Notes: generated from the letters alone by a model not told the origin. A stretch of DNA of 64,000 bases from Siderastrea siderea (GCA_964030785.1 OZ034968.1:54068230-54132229); one strand, 5' to 3'. Shown: positions 10,241 through 22,545, numbered from the stretch's first letter. Numbers and translations: made by a program.

Positions 10241-12191
10241 ATGTCACGAGCGTTCAGACAGTTTTTGACAGTGAGTTCACAACTGAACAACGACAACTTG
10301 ATCTGTAGATAAACAGGAATTGTTGCTCTGTTCCACAGTATCGAATAATGTTATACAAAATTTAACAGGTATATATATGATAACAACTTGCTATTCGACG
10401 TGAAACTGGGCCAGTGCGTTCAAACTGTTCCCTTAGCCACGGAGCAGAACTGTCGTTGTCCCCGTTCAGTCCATAGCCAGCTTCTCGGTTTACACGCTTC
10501 TTTTTACCAATGGCTTTTCTATTATCGGTCCTTCCTTTTAGAAATTTGTTAACAGACTGAGACATTTATAGTGTTATTTGGCCAACAATATCATTTTCTT
10601 TGGACACGGTATTGGAGTAGATATTGGAAAGAATGGCTTGAAGCCCGCTGACCTTTAAGATTGCGTGACACCATTAACATAAACAGCCTCCGTTCGCGAT
10701 CTTTGCGTCAGATTGCCAGCTAGGTTTGATTTTAATTTCTACAACAAAGGCCCTCAATATGACAGGGATATTCACAAATACATATTTGTTGTACATTAGA
10801 GCAGTGTCGAAGTTGAAATGAAGCATGAAGTGGCAAGAGAAGCGATGTTCGTGACCCAGGCGATTTTACATCTTGTTGACCTTTGGAGTTGAAGAGCCAA
10901 TTTGATAGGAAAATAGGCTATAAATCAAACGTCAACCATTATTTCTGAAAGGTAAGCTTATTATAAGGTTTCTTACAGAGTTTTTGGGTCAGTTTATGCT
11001 CGAGTTTAGGTATTATTTATCCAGGACGGTGAAATGATCGTTACAAGTTGGTGACATGTTAGCGTTGCGATTTTGCCAAAATGACTCTCGCTCTTTCTAG
11101 CGAGCGATGAAAAGTACCAAACTAATTTTGATATTCTAGGTAAGGACAACACTTCCGGATATTGCAACCGAATTTTTGAGTCAATCTGAGTTGTACCGGA
11201 CATAGAACTGATGTTTTGAAAAAGAACTCTAGACTGACGGATTTTCAAACATCAAAATATAAGCTATCTTTGCTCCATCACGAGAAATTTAGGATTACAT
11301 CTATAATCCTATTTTTAGGCTCAAATTGCTCGTAATTATGTCCTAAGTCATTATCCGAGTTCATTGAAGTCTAGCTTTCCGTTGCGCATTTTGCGAGCGA
11401 GGGTTTTTGTGGACGTAAAAATCGCTTTTATTTTAGGTATTGTGAGGGAATGTACGGCCGTAACGGTTTTTCAAATTTTTCACCAAATTAAAAAATAATT
11501 TGAGCAAAATAAATATACCGGGTTAAGTGGTTTACCATAGGTTATCTTTAGACAAAATATGAAGAACCCTGATTTTCCACTGATGTGCCACTCCTCACCC
11601 GGTCAGAAAAAACACACGCTCTTAATTTGGTAATGACGTCATCAATCTTCACGCGAAGACGACAAAACAACCGCCCGATGCGACGTATAAAACAACGAAG
11701 GTAAAATTTTCAGAATTCAAATTGCCTACGCTAAACCTGCCATCAAAAGCGAAACCGTTAAATGTGACTTATACTAAAAATCGAAGGTTGTGATGTTAGA
11801 AAGAGAATTAAAGTAAAATAGCAAGTTTTTTTCCTGAGATATTTTCAGTTCACAGTGCACTGAATTTACATACTGCGAGTCTCAAAATAAATTGATTGCG
11901 CGAGCGACGTGGGAACAAATCGAACCTTTCTTTCGCGCACTTTATCCTTCGATTAAAAATTGAAATAGTAACTGAGGCTCATATTTGTCAATGACCACTG
12001 TAAAAGAATTTGTAAGAAATAGCGAATACGGTCCGAAGTTAGCTTCAGTTTAAAACCGTATCAAATTTGCATAACGCGTGAAATCTGACCTTCTTTCTCG
12101 TGTTTAACATGCTTGTTCCTTTTTCTGGTTCGCGCTGATTGGCCAAAATCTGACAGCTCAGACAACGGGGAGCCACAGTTGTGCTGGGGGC
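10241..12191. other. Non-coding AT-rich interval, no gene recognised
   Basis: I see no convincing coding sequence, RNA gene or terminal-repeat pair. Short ORFs here (10362-10565 and 11006-11248, minus strand) match no family I know and look accidental. It may contain the unrecognised tail of the Gypsy fossil. Confidence 0.5.
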
Positions 12192-12275
12192 AATGCATCC
12201 ATGTTAGATCCACCAAGCGTCCCGAACTTCTAATTTACATATCGTTACTTGACAGACAAGCGTGTCACCATTTAC
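12192..12275 (+). repeat. Array-flanking repeat, inverted copy at 31601-31677
   Basis: About 80 bp beginning AATGCATCCATGTTAGATCC lies immediately left of the minisatellite. It is found in reverse complement at the right end of the second array, with a few substitutions. Because the flank travels with the array, the minisatellite appears to be part of a larger duplicated or mobile unit rather than two independent expansions. Confidence 0.8.
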
Positions 12276-15200
12276 CCCAAGTTACCCACGTTTCACCCTG
12301 TTTTCCCTCATTTACCCCAAGTTACCCACATTTTACACTGTTAACCCTCATTTAACCCAAGTTACCCACGTTTCACCCTGTTTACCCTCATTTAACCCAA
12401 GTTACCCACGTTTCACCCTGTTTTTCCTTATTTCACCCAAGTTACCCACGTTTCACCCTGTTTACCCTCGTTTTCCCCAAGTTACCAACATTTCACCCTG
12501 TTTACCCTCGTCTATCACCAGTTACCCACGTTTCACCCTGTTTACCCTCGTTTACCACCAGTTACCCACGTTTCACCCTGTTTACCCTCGTTGAACCAAG
12601 TTACCCATGTTTGACCCCGTTTACCCTCATTTAACCCAAGTTACCCACGTTTGACCCTGTTTACCCTCGTTTACCCCAAGTTACCCACGTTTGACCCTGT
12701 TTACCATTGTTTACCCCAAGTTACCCACGTTTCACCCCGTTTACCCTCATTTACCCCAAGTTAACCACGTTTCACCCTGTTTACCCTCATTTAACCCAAG
12801 TTACCCACGTTTTACCCTGTTTACCCTCGTTTACACCAAGTTACCCACGTTTCACCCTGTTTACCCTCGTTTAACCCAAGTTACCCACGTTTTACCCTGT
12901 TTACCCTCGTTTACCTCCAGTTACCTACGTTTCACCCTGTTTACCCTCGTTTAACCCAAGTTACCCACGTTTCACCCCGTTTACCCTCATTTAACCCAAG
13001 TTACCCACGTTTCACCCTGTTTACCCTCATTTACCCCAATTTACCCACGTTTCACCCTGTTTACCCTCGTTTACCACCAGTTACCCACGTTTCACCCTGT
13101 TTACCCTCGTTTAACCCAAGTTACCCACGTTTCACCCCGTTTACCCTCATTTAACCCAAGTTACCCACGTTTGTCCCTGTTTACCCTCATTTACCCCATG
13201 TTACCCACGTTTCACCCTGTTTATCCTCGTTTACCCCAAGTTACCCACGTTTCACCCTGTTTACCATTCTTTAACCAAGTTACCCACGTTTCACCCTGTT
13301 TACCTTCATTTACCCCAAGTTACCCACGTTTCACCCTGTTTACCCTCATTTAACCCAAGTTACCCACGTTTTACCCTGTTTTACCCCACGTTTTACCCCA
13401 AGTTACCCACTTTCACCCTGTTTACCCTCATTTAACCCAAGTTACCCACGTTTCACCCCGTTTACCCTCATTTAACCCAAGTTACCCACGTTTCACCCTG
13501 TTTACCCTCGTTTACCCCAAGTTACCCACGTTTCACCCTGTTTACCCTCGTTTACCACCAGTTACCCACGTTTCAGCCTGTTTACCCTCGTTTATCACCA
13601 GTTACCCACGTTTCACCCTGTTTACCCTCGTTGAACCCAAGTTACCCACGTTTCACCCCGTTTACCCTCATTTAACCCAAGTTACCCATGTTTCACCCTG
13701 TTTACCCTTGTTTACCCCAAGTTACCCACGTTTCACCCTGTTTACCCTCGTTTACCACCAGTTACCCACGTTTCAGCCTGTTTACCCTCGTTTACCACCA
13801 GTTACCCACGTTTCACCCTGTTTACCCTCGTTGAACCCAAGTTACCCACGTTTCACCCCGTTTACCCTCATTTAACCCAAGTTACCCACGTTTCACCCTG
13901 TTTACCCTCGTTTACCCCAAGTTACCCACGTTTCACCCTGTTTACCATTGTTTAACCCAAGTTACCCACGTTTCACCCCGTTTACCCTCATTTACCCCAA
14001 GTTACCCACGTTTGTCCCTGTTTACCCTCATTTACCCCAAGTTACCCACGTTTCACCCTGTTTACCCTCGTTTACCACCAGTTACCCACGTTTCACCCTG
14101 TTTACCCTCGTTTAACCCAAGTTACCCACGTTTCACCCCGTTTACCCTCATTTAACCCAAGTTACCCCCGTTTACCCTCATTTACCCCAAGTTACCCACG
14201 TTTCACCCTGTTTACCCTCGTTTACCACCAGTTACCCACGTTTCACCCTGTTTACCCTCGTTTAACCCAAGTTACCCACGTTTCACCCCGTTTACCCTCA
14301 TTTAACCCAAGTTACCCACGTTTGTCCCTGTTTACCCTCATTTACCCCATGTTACCCACGTTTCACCCTGTTTATCCTCGTTTACCCCAAGTTACCCACG
14401 TTTCACCCTGTTTACCATTCTTTAACCAAGTTACCCACGTTTCACCCTGTTTACCTTCATTTACCCCAAGTTACCCACGTTTCACCCTGTTTACCCTCAT
14501 TTAACCCAAGTTACCCACGTTTTACCCTGTTTTACCCCACGTTTTACCCCAAGTTACCCACTTTCACCCTGTTTACCCTCATTTAACCCAAGTTACCCAC
14601 GTTTCACCCCGTTTACCCTCATTTAACCCAAGTTACCCACGTTTCACCCTGTTTACCCTCGTTTACCCCAAGTTACCCACGTTTCACCCTGTTTACCCTC
14701 GTTTACCACCAGTTACCCACGTTTCAGCCTGTTTACCCTCGTTTATCACCAGTTACCCACGTTTCACCCTGTTTACCCTCGTTGAACCCAAGTTACCCAC
14801 GTTTCACCCCGTTTACCCTCATTTAACCCAAGTTACCCATGTTTCACCCTGTTTACCCTTGTTTACCCCAAGTTACCCACGTTTCACCCTGTTTACCCTC
14901 GTTTACCACCAGTTACCCACGTTTCAGCCTGTTTACCCTCGTTTACCACCAGTTACCCACGTTTCACCCTGTTTACCCTCGTTGAACCCAAGTTACCCAC
15001 GTTTCACCCCGTTTACCCTCATTTAACCCAAGTTACCCACGTTTCACCCTGTTTACCCTCGTTTACCCCAAGTTACCCACGTTTCACCCTGTTTACCATT
15101 GTTTAACCCAAGTTACCCACGTTTCACCCCGTTTACCCTCATTTACCCCAAGTTACCCACGTTTGTCCCTGTTTACCCTCATTTACCCCAAGTTACCCAC

Positions 15201-16440
15201 GTTTCACCCTGTTTACCCTCGTTTACCACCAGTTACCCACGTTTCACCCTGTTTACCCTCGTTTAACCCAAGTTACCCACGTTTCACCCCGTTTACCCTC
15301 ATTTAACCCAAGTTACCCCCGTTTACCCTCATTTACCCCAAGTTACCCACGTTTCACCCTGTTTACCCTCATTTAACCCAAGTTACCCACGTTTTACCCT
15401 GTTTACCCTCGTTTACCCCAAGTTACCCACGTTTCACCCAGTTTACCCTCGTTTACCCCAAGTTACCCACGTTTCACCCAGTTTACCCTCGTTTACCCCA
15501 AGTTACCCACGTTTCACCCTGTTTGCCCTCATTTACCCCAAGTTACCCACGTTTCACCCTGTTTATCCTCATTTACCCCAAGTTACCCACGTTTCACCCC
15601 GTTTACCGTCATTTAACCCAAGTTACCCATGTTTCACCCTGTTTACCCTCATTTACTTCAAGTTGCCCACGTTTCACCCTGTTATCCCTCATTTACTCAT
15701 AGTTGCCCACTTTTCACCCTGTTTTCACACGTCTACCCCAAGTTACCCACGTTTCACCCTGTTATCCCTCATTTAGTCAAAGTTACCCACGTTTCACACT
15801 GTTTTCACACGTCTACCCCAAGTTACCCATGTTTCACCCTGTTATCCCTCATTTACTCAAAGTTTCCCACGTTTCACCCTGTTTTCCCTCATTTAACCCA
15901 AGTTACCTACGTTTCACCCTGTTTACCCTCGTTTACCACCAGTTACCCACGTTTCACCCTGTTTACCCTCGTTGAACCAAGTTACCCACGTTTCACCCCG
16001 TTTACCGTCATTTAACCCAAGTTACCCATGTTTCACCCTGTTTACCCTCATTTACTTCAAGTTGCCCACGTTTCACCCTGTTATCCCTCATTTACTCATA
16101 GTTGCCCACTTTTCACCCTGTTTTCACACGTCTACCCCAAGTTACCCACGTTTCACCCTGTTATCCCTCATTTAGTCAAAGTTACCCACGTTTCACACTG
16201 TTTTCACACGTCTACCCCAAGTTACCCATGTTTCACCCTGTTATCCCTCATTTACTCAAAGTTTCCCACGTTTCACCCTGTTTTCCCTCATTTAACCCAA
16301 GTTACCTACGTTTCACCCTGTTTACCCTCGTTTACCCCAAGTTACCCACGTTTCACCCTGTTTACCCTCGTTTACCCCAAGTTACCCACGTTTCACCCTG
16401 TTTACCATTGTTTAACCCAAGTTACCCACGTTTCACCCCG
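12268..16440 (+). repeat. Minisatellite array 1, 40-bp unit (about 100 copies)
   Basis: Unit of 40 bp beginning GTTACCCACGTTTCACCCTG. It divides into four decamers, each with an ACCC core, so CCC recurs about every 10 bp. Variants alternate between TTTACCCC, TTTAACCC and TTTACCACC at the unit end. The 15640-16320 part contains a diverged subfamily (TTATCCCTCATTTACTCA type). Larger internal duplications exist: a block near 13171 recurs 1151 bp downstream, and a block near 15629 recurs 399 bp downstream. All frames of the C-rich strand are nearly stop-free because 40 is not a multiple of 3, which creates long false ORFs. Confidence 0.97.
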
Positions 16441-18298
16441 TGGTTTAAGTGGAGATGGCGTCATTACCTAGGCTGTCGCTTTGATCCCCTATTCACGTTG
16501 TTTTTATATTCATATACATGTTTTTATTACTTACAGCCCGTGTTTCTTACCTCCTTATTTATTCCTCTGTTATGAAACACAGGTACACAGGCCAGGTAGT
16601 AATAGCGCTTTAAACAACTAATCGCCTTCTGGTTGTGTTGTTCCTTTTTTTTTTTTGACTTTCCTCCCTTAATGTCACCTTTTCGTTTTCACCAATTTTG
16701 AAACTGTTTTATTTAACGTTCACCGCATTTTCCAGCTTTAGTCCATTTAAAGCTAACAAGTTTACTTAGCTTTTTACGATCAGAGGTATCTGTAGTGTGT
16801 CCCTTTAAGTATCATTGTATTAAAAGGAACTTCATAATCTCTTGTAAAAAAGTAAGCTTTGCTTTAAAATGTGGTTGCTATCTGTTTATGATTTCGTTTA
16901 CAGGAAACGACCTAAACAAACTGAGAAGATATTCTCGGTGACCTGAAATCGTAACCAAAAACACGTCAGGCCTGACTCGCTATATTAGGCTGGACCAAAT
17001 GTACTATTTAAAAGGTAAGAAGCCAAAAAAAAAACGTACGGTAGATTTGAATTCAGCATTAAATCGACTCCTGGAGGACATAAACAAAGAGAACGGCCAA
17101 AACTTGTTGTCATTTTCTTTGTTTGTGTGTCGGCCTATTGGGTGTGTATACCTAAACGACAGGATGAATGGGCTACTGCCGCAGCGGGGGGGGAGGAACT
17201 TGGAAATTGATTTCGCGCTGTTTCAAACTTCATCGCTACTATCCTCCTTGTTCAAAGTGTCCACTGTTTGCGACTGTTTTCTTAAGTTTATTTATAAACC
17301 ATAGTATTCTACTTTAGAAAGGGACAACAAAATTGTCGTAGTGTAAACGCCCTCATCCAGTCAAACGGCGACGGCAAAGAAATGGACAAAAGCGTGTCGC
17401 ATGTGCATAGCCCTTTTTTGCTTGTTGTTGTTTTGTTTTCTTTTGCCTTCGCCGTTGCTTAATGGCACGCAAAAAGAATCATAGTGTTATAAGTGATAAA
17501 CTTTTTCTCTAAAAAAGACGAACATAATTGGGTTGAACGCGATATCGAGAATGCAATCATGTAGCATCGACATATCTCATATGACAAACGCACTTATGGG
17601 AATCACTTTTTAGTGATCTGTTTTCAAATAATAATACATGGTGACGATGATTCCCTTTATTTCGAAACAGGTAACTTGAAAATAAAAAAGTATGCTTTTT
17701 TCAAACACTAAAAGTAAGAAATGTACTAAAAATGAAGCAATTAATCCAAGGATAATGCCTCAGGGACAAGGCGATGACAAAGCGCGTACCCATTTTATGC
17801 ACCTTTGCAATGTTTGTAAATCACTAGGCCATTGCTGGTTAACTAAAGTCGACAAGGGGGTCAGTTTGTTCATTGACCTGCCCTTTTTTTGTCACATTTC
17901 AAACTAATCTCATTCAAAAGAATGGAAAGGTGCAAGTATGATAGAATAGCAATTGTCGTAATATAGTGAGGCTGACCCATCTTTTAACCCTGGTAAAGAG
18001 CCTTAGCGTCACTTATGTGCCCAAACGGCCTAAAAGTTAACGGGTAGAATATGTTCTCAACAAAAGGTGCTAAAAAATGCTGAAATAATGGTTTTGCTTT
18101 GCCCCACTGTGACGTTGCTTAGAGTATAAAATGTAATTTCAATACTTTTGAAAATCAATTTTCAAATGTTAAGAGTCAGAGTGACCTTGTGAATCATAGT
18201 ACATTTTACGCAAGGAGAACTTCATTTCATACAGTTTTTTTTTAAATTTCTTTACCCACTTGAATGTGAGTGGCTTTAAATCTGGCAGTCTAACTAAA
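16441..18298. other. Non-coding interval between array 1 and the env-bearing Gypsy
   Basis: No recognisable gene. ORFs at 16999-17304 and 17692-17907 have no domain or family resemblance and lack supporting splice context. The interval is ordinary AT-rich intergenic sequence with homopolymer runs. Confidence 0.5.
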
Positions 18299-18529
18299 AG
18301 CGAAGCGCGCGAGGGTTAAAAATAGAATCAAGTGATTAGACCCCCACGAGGCTTGGACAACTTCAGCGTGTTCTGAGAGAAATAGAGGGAATCTAGGCGA
18401 AGTTTTTGTTTCAAAAAAGTGTTTTGGTAACTCTGGTTGTTTTAGAAAGTGCTTTAGGAAAATCGTCCGCCATTCCGGTTTATTTGTCTTAGTCTTGTTT
18501 TAGTCAAGACGTCACTCGCGCGCTTCGCT
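18299..18529. repeat. Short inverted-repeat element (GC-rich 15-bp ends)
   Basis: AGCGAAGCGCGCGAG at 18299-18313 is matched by its reverse complement at 18515-18529, 231 bp end to end. No coding sequence lies inside. It could be a MITE or a chance CpG-rich pair; no target duplication was found. Confidence 0.4.
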
Positions 18530-18699
18530 ATTTCAAGTTGCGTTTTCCGTGCCACTATATCAATATCCGATCTTACAGAGGAGGTTCTTTAAAAAGAAGA
18601 GTGTAAACCCAAAATTTGATACACGATTTGTTTAACTAATCAATAAAATATGTGTCTTTAGTGTTTCCAATAATTAGCTTCCAGAACAGTTCATATTGT

Positions 18700-19850
18700 T
18701 GTTGGCATACAATTTTATATATTTTCATTCGCTTTAATTATCGATATATTCGCTTTTATAGTTCTGCATTATTCGCTCTCACTCCTACGTTTTAAAAATT
18801 CTAGTCGATTCGAGTTTGAGTAGTTTAACGTGTTTAATCAATACAAACAATCTTATTTGATTTCCTAAATTTCAATAGAGTTATGATAATTTTCTAAATA
18901 CCGAAACGTGATCTGTACTTTTGTAAAACGACCAGATTGTTACTAAGCAACGTACACGTGCCAAAACATGCGACTGACTCATGCACTCGTTCGTGCAACA
19001 ATTTGCATTTTGTTTTGCAAGCAGGAAAAGTTTCTCGTGGGAAAATTTCCAGGCTCTAATCCCTTTTCTTTTGATTCCAGATCGATTTGATTACTGTTCG
19101 TAAACAACTATTGTTTGGCTTAATCCAGCTAAACTAAACAATTAATGTTTTCGTGTGCGCCCAACAGACAAGTAACGACCTGGTCACTAGTTTTAATTAC
19201 TAGCATTTATGTTCTTAAGTGTTCTTAACTTAGTTTAAGTTAATTCTGGACACTCTGGTCTTTTGACCAGCACGAACTGTGGAACTTTGATTCCATGCAA
19301 CCTTTTGAACAATGGATCACTTAAATTAGTTTACCTAGTTACCTTCAAAATATTTACATGTTGTTTTTGGATCCTTTGTGGTATTGAATTTAACATTTTG
19401 AATACAGATCACGAACGGAAAGAAAATCTGCTTAGTTTCAGCAATGTCAGTGATTGGTATCAGGAAAACTTGTATTTATGCTTACTTCTATCAACCGTTT
19501 CACTAGGCCGATCAATTCGCTAGAAGTTGTAACTTTTACAGCAAAAATAAGTACCAGGTTTGCGACAGATTAAAGAACGCCGCCGTTGCCAGGTTAAGTT
19601 GAAATCCCGAAACGTTCGAGTTGAACCAATCAGAAAACTTGACGTAAACTACGTTAACCAATCACTGTACGTTCTGGAATTAAGGAGTGGATTCTTTAGC
19701 GTTGTTTTAGCGTGTAAGCGGCAGTTGAGAGCAAAAACTGAAACAGGCAAGAACTTCTGATTAAAATCCTACAGAGAAATTCAGCCTAGAGTCCTCTCTT
19801 CAAGCAAGGCCGTAAAGAGAATCCTGATACTTCAAAAGTACCGCGCAACA
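18700..19850 (+). repeat. 5' LTR of env-bearing Gypsy element
   Basis: 1151 bp, TG...CA termini. Against the 3' LTR I count six substitutions: near 19055, 19326, 19364, 19625, 19641 and 19832. It should carry the promoter and the start of the genomic RNA. Small ORFs inside (19263-19523, 19560-19760) also occur in the 3' LTR and are not considered genes. Confidence 0.95.
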
Positions 19851-19854
19851 GATT

Positions 19855-19871
19855 TGGCGGAGTAATCCGGG
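19855..19871 (+). promoter_or_regulatory. Candidate tRNA primer-binding site
   Basis: TGGCGGAGTAATCCGGG starts four bases after the LTR. Its complement ends in CCA, as a tRNA 3' end does, and the position is right for minus-strand priming. I could not assign the tRNA with confidence. Confidence 0.55.
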
Positions 19872-19917
19872 TAGATCAAGTACCTTTCGCTGCAAGCAAG
19901 CAAGCCAGGAACTACGA

Positions 19918-19926
19918 ACTGTGAGT
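19918..19926 (+). promoter_or_regulatory. Candidate splice donor in retroelement leader
   Basis: ACT followed by GTGAGT at 19921-19926 matches the donor consensus at intron positions +1 to +6. It sits 70 nt after the LTR. It could pair with the acceptor-like sites before the hydrolase (22563) and env (23212) ORFs to make subgenomic mRNAs. This role is inferred. Confidence 0.5.
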
Positions 19927-20032
19927 TTTCTTTTTCTTTCTTTCGAAAATGTCAGAAACTTAAGGAAAGCCAAGCCGACCGTCAAGTTAAGTAGCGCGGC
20001 CTTTTAGGCGAATCCGTTAGCACGGAAACGCG

Positions 20033-20129
20033 CATTGTTTGGCATATATCGATGACCTAATCATTTTTTCCCAAACCTTTGACGACCACATACGACATCT
20101 AAGTATTCAAACGACTTCGCGAGGCAAAC
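20033..20129 (+). pseudogene. RT palm remnant with YIDD box, frameshifted from pol
   Basis: Upstream of the main frame, another frame encodes CLAYIDDLIIFSQTFDDHI, the catalytic palm of a Ty3/Gypsy reverse transcriptase. A frame change near 20100 separates it from the pol ORF, which continues with the RT thumb. Sequence before about 20030 has no RT similarity, so the deletion that removed gag, protease and the rest of RT ends here. Confidence 0.8.
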
Positions 20130-22541
20130 GTGCGCATAAAACCTAGCAAGTGTCACTTTGTAAAACCTCAGGTGGAATATCTAGGTCACGTGGTATCTGC
20201 GGAGGGCTTAAGGCCTAATCCGGCCAAAATCCAAGCGGTAAAAGAATTTCCGGTGCCTACAAACACGACAGGTGTTAAAGCATTCTTAGGCTTATGTAAC
20301 TATTACCGCCGTTTTATAAAAGGCTTTGCTCAAATTGCCTCACCACTAAACAAACTGACGAGCAAACATGTCAAGTTTGGATGGGATACCGCCTGCCAAA
20401 ATGCCTTTGACGCACTTAAGAACACCCTTGTCTCGGCACCAATTTTGGCCTACCCAGTTTTTAATCTTCCTTTCCATCTGTATGTTGATGCGAGCCAGAC
20501 AGGGATAGGCTTAACATTAGGACAAATTGTGGACGGAAAAGAGGTCGCTATCGCTTTTGCAGGCCGGGATTTTAATCGGGCGGAGAGAAACTATAGTGCA
20601 ACAGAACGCGAGGCCTTGGCTGTTATAGATGGCATAAAACGGTTTCAGCCTTACCTCAGCGCTAAGAAATTTGTGATCCATACAGATCATAATGCGCTCA
20701 AATGGCTTATGTCAATCCAAGACCCCAGTAATCGAATCGCACGTTGGACCCTTTTGATTCAACAGTTCGACTTTGACATTGTCCATAGGCCAGGCACGAG
20801 TAACGGAAATGCGGATGCATTATCGCGCCGCCCTTATGGCACATGTAGCCTTAATGCCCTTGAAGAAGCCGGTGTCAAAACAAAAGATATTTTTGATTTT
20901 CAGCGGCGAGACGGTGAACTAGCTGAAATTATTGATTATCTAGAAAACGAGCAGTTACCGCACGACAATGCACGAGCAAAGAGAGTGTTGTTATCGCAGG
21001 ATATTTATTTCCTTGACGAGAATGGTCTTCTCTACCATCTCGATGTCACTGAAAAACGGACACGTAAAGGGAACCACGCCCAATTGGTTCTCCCTCCGCC
21101 CCTCCGCTACGAAGTCCTCGTTCATGCCCATGATGATTTGTCAGGGGGACACATGGGTACTTTTAAGACCTACGAGAAATTAAGAGACCGATTTTATTGG
21201 AAAGGAATGTACAAAGATGTTGAACATTGGGTTCGGTCCTGCCAGGATTGCGCCACTCGTAAGAACCCCCGAAATAAACATCGCGCCCCACTGCTGCCCA
21301 TTCCAGTAGACGCCGCATTCTCACGCTTAGCTGTTGACGTGCTAGGACCGTTACCGGTGACGTGGTCGGGTAATCGGTACATTGTTGTCTTTACCGACTA
21401 TCTAACCAAATGGCCAGAGATTTTCCCTGTAAAGAATGCAGATGCAGTAACTACCGCGCGACTCCTTACGGATGAGATTATTCCTCGGCACGGCGCACCT
21501 AGGACTTTGTTGTCGGATCGCGGAAAGAATTTTCTTTCTAATCTAGTGCTCGAAGTCTGTAAATTGTACAGCATTAAGAAGCTTAACACAACGGCTTATC
21601 ATCCGCAAACGGACGGCCTCGTGGAACGCATGAATTCCACGCTGTGTCAAACACTGTCGATGTTCGTTAGCAAACATCAGAAAGATTGGGATGTTTTCAT
21701 CCCTGCGGCTCTCTTCGCCTTCCGTACTTCCCCGTCGGAGTCGACAGGTGAGAGCCCCTTTTACCTGCTGTATGGAATGAAACCGACCCTTCCAATGGAC
21801 GCTAGTCTTTTACCACCAACTGACCCTGCTAGCTCAATTGCCGAACATCGCCGTAGGATTGTCATCCAAATTGAATTAGCCCAACGTCTTGCAAAAGAGA
21901 ACATCATGCGGGCACAGCAAAAGATGAAAACCTTCTATGACCGACAGGCTCGCGACCCCAGTTTCATAGAAGGTCAGAAAGTTTGGGTTTTTACCCCTAA
22001 AACGAAAAAGGGACTCACCAAAAAGTTACTCCATAATTACCATGGCCCCTACAAGGTCGTAGAGAAACTAAGTCCCGTGCACTACCGATTGCGTACTTGT
22101 GGAAACAAACCTGTGAGCACTATTGTTCATGCAAACCGCATGAAACACTTCGTTGACCCGGAAGACAGGCCGATCACCCCTCCGAATGAGATCATGGAAA
22201 GCGAGCCATTTTTGAACATAGAAGATTTACCCGCAGACAGTTTCGATAACACACATGCTTCGGGCACACAGGAGGGGACTCCACGAGAGGAAACATCCCC
22301 TGAAACCGATCGTCCGATACCGACCTCAGCTGATGCCGATACTAGTTCTGCCAGTTTAATCGATGACGAGACCGTTTTTAATGCCGAGAAACTACTCAAA
22401 TCCAGAACTAAGAATGGTGAAATTCAATACTTAGTTAAGTGGGCAAATTATCCCGTTTCAGAAGCGACTTGGGAACCAGAAACAAACATCCTAGACCCTA
22501 GGCTCTTAAATGATTTTCGGTCCCGACAAACCGATAGTTAA
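20130..22541 (+). CDS. Gypsy Pol (RT end, RNase H, integrase, chromodomain)
   Basis: 803 residues, uninterrupted. The frame is 5'-truncated: the first ATG is internal to RT (KPSKCHF, VEYLGHVVS). The RNase H domain has D120 (YVDAS), E159 or E161 and D186 (HTDHNALKWL). The integrase zinc module has H334, H341, C371 and C374. The integrase core has D403, D463 and E499, the canonical D,D35E spacing. A C-terminal chromodomain begins near 751 (YLVKWANYPVSEATWEP), which in this family binds modified histones and guides integration. The integrase catalytic residues and chromodomain are intact, but without gag, protease and full RT this copy cannot be autonomous. It shares its frame with the hydrolase ORF that begins 39 nt after its stop codon. 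Confidence 0.95.
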   Translation: MRIKPSKCHFVKPQVEYLGHVVSAEGLRPNPAKIQAVKEFPVPTNTTGVKAFLGLCNYYRRFIKGFAQIASPLNKLTSKHVKFGWDTACQNAFDALKNTLVSAPILAYPVFNLPFHLYVDASQTGIGLTLGQIVDGKEVAIAFAGRDFNRAERNYSATEREALAVIDGIKRFQPYLSAKKFVIHTDHNALKWLMSIQDPSNRIARWTLLIQQFDFDIVHRPGTSNGNADALSRRPYGTCSLNALEEAGVKTKDIFDFQRRDGELAEIIDYLENEQLPHDNARAKRVLLSQDIYFLDENGLLYHLDVTEKRTRKGNHAQLVLPPPLRYEVLVHAHDDLSGGHMGTFKTYEKLRDRFYWKGMYKDVEHWVRSCQDCATRKNPRNKHRAPLLPIPVDAAFSRLAVDVLGPLPVTWSGNRYIVVFTDYLTKWPEIFPVKNADAVTTARLLTDEIIPRHGAPRTLLSDRGKNFLSNLVLEVCKLYSIKKLNTTAYHPQTDGLVERMNSTLCQTLSMFVSKHQKDWDVFIPAALFAFRTSPSESTGESPFYLLYGMKPTLPMDASLLPPTDPASSIAEHRRRIVIQIELAQRLAKENIMRAQQKMKTFYDRQARDPSFIEGQKVWVFTPKTKKGLTKKLLHNYHGPYKVVEKLSPVHYRLRTCGNKPVSTIVHANRMKHFVDPEDRPITPPNEIMESEPFLNIEDLPADSFDNTHASGTQEGTPREETSPETDRPIPTSADADTSSASLIDDETVFNAEKLLKSRTKNGEIQYLVKWANYPVSEATWEPETNILDPRLLNDFRSRQTDS

Positions 22542-22545
22542 TCTT

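Noticed and set aside
13171..14504. The 1151-bp shift inside array 1 equals the Gypsy LTR length
   Set aside because: The sequences are unrelated; the equality is coincidence.
12268..16440. Possible CRISPR-like array because of regular 40-bp repeats
   Set aside because: No unique spacers, repeats are contiguous, and the context is a eukaryotic genome.
12113..16575. Many open frames rich in Pro, Thr, Phe and His across array 1
   Set aside because: The 40-bp unit is not a multiple of three, so the C-rich strand gives the same 40-residue repeat in all three frames. No start context, splice signal or domain; an artefact of the minisatellite.
19263..19760. Two small ORFs in the 5' LTR, repeated at 26813-27310
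   Set aside because: They lie in the LTR, lack domains, and are repeated only because the LTR is.
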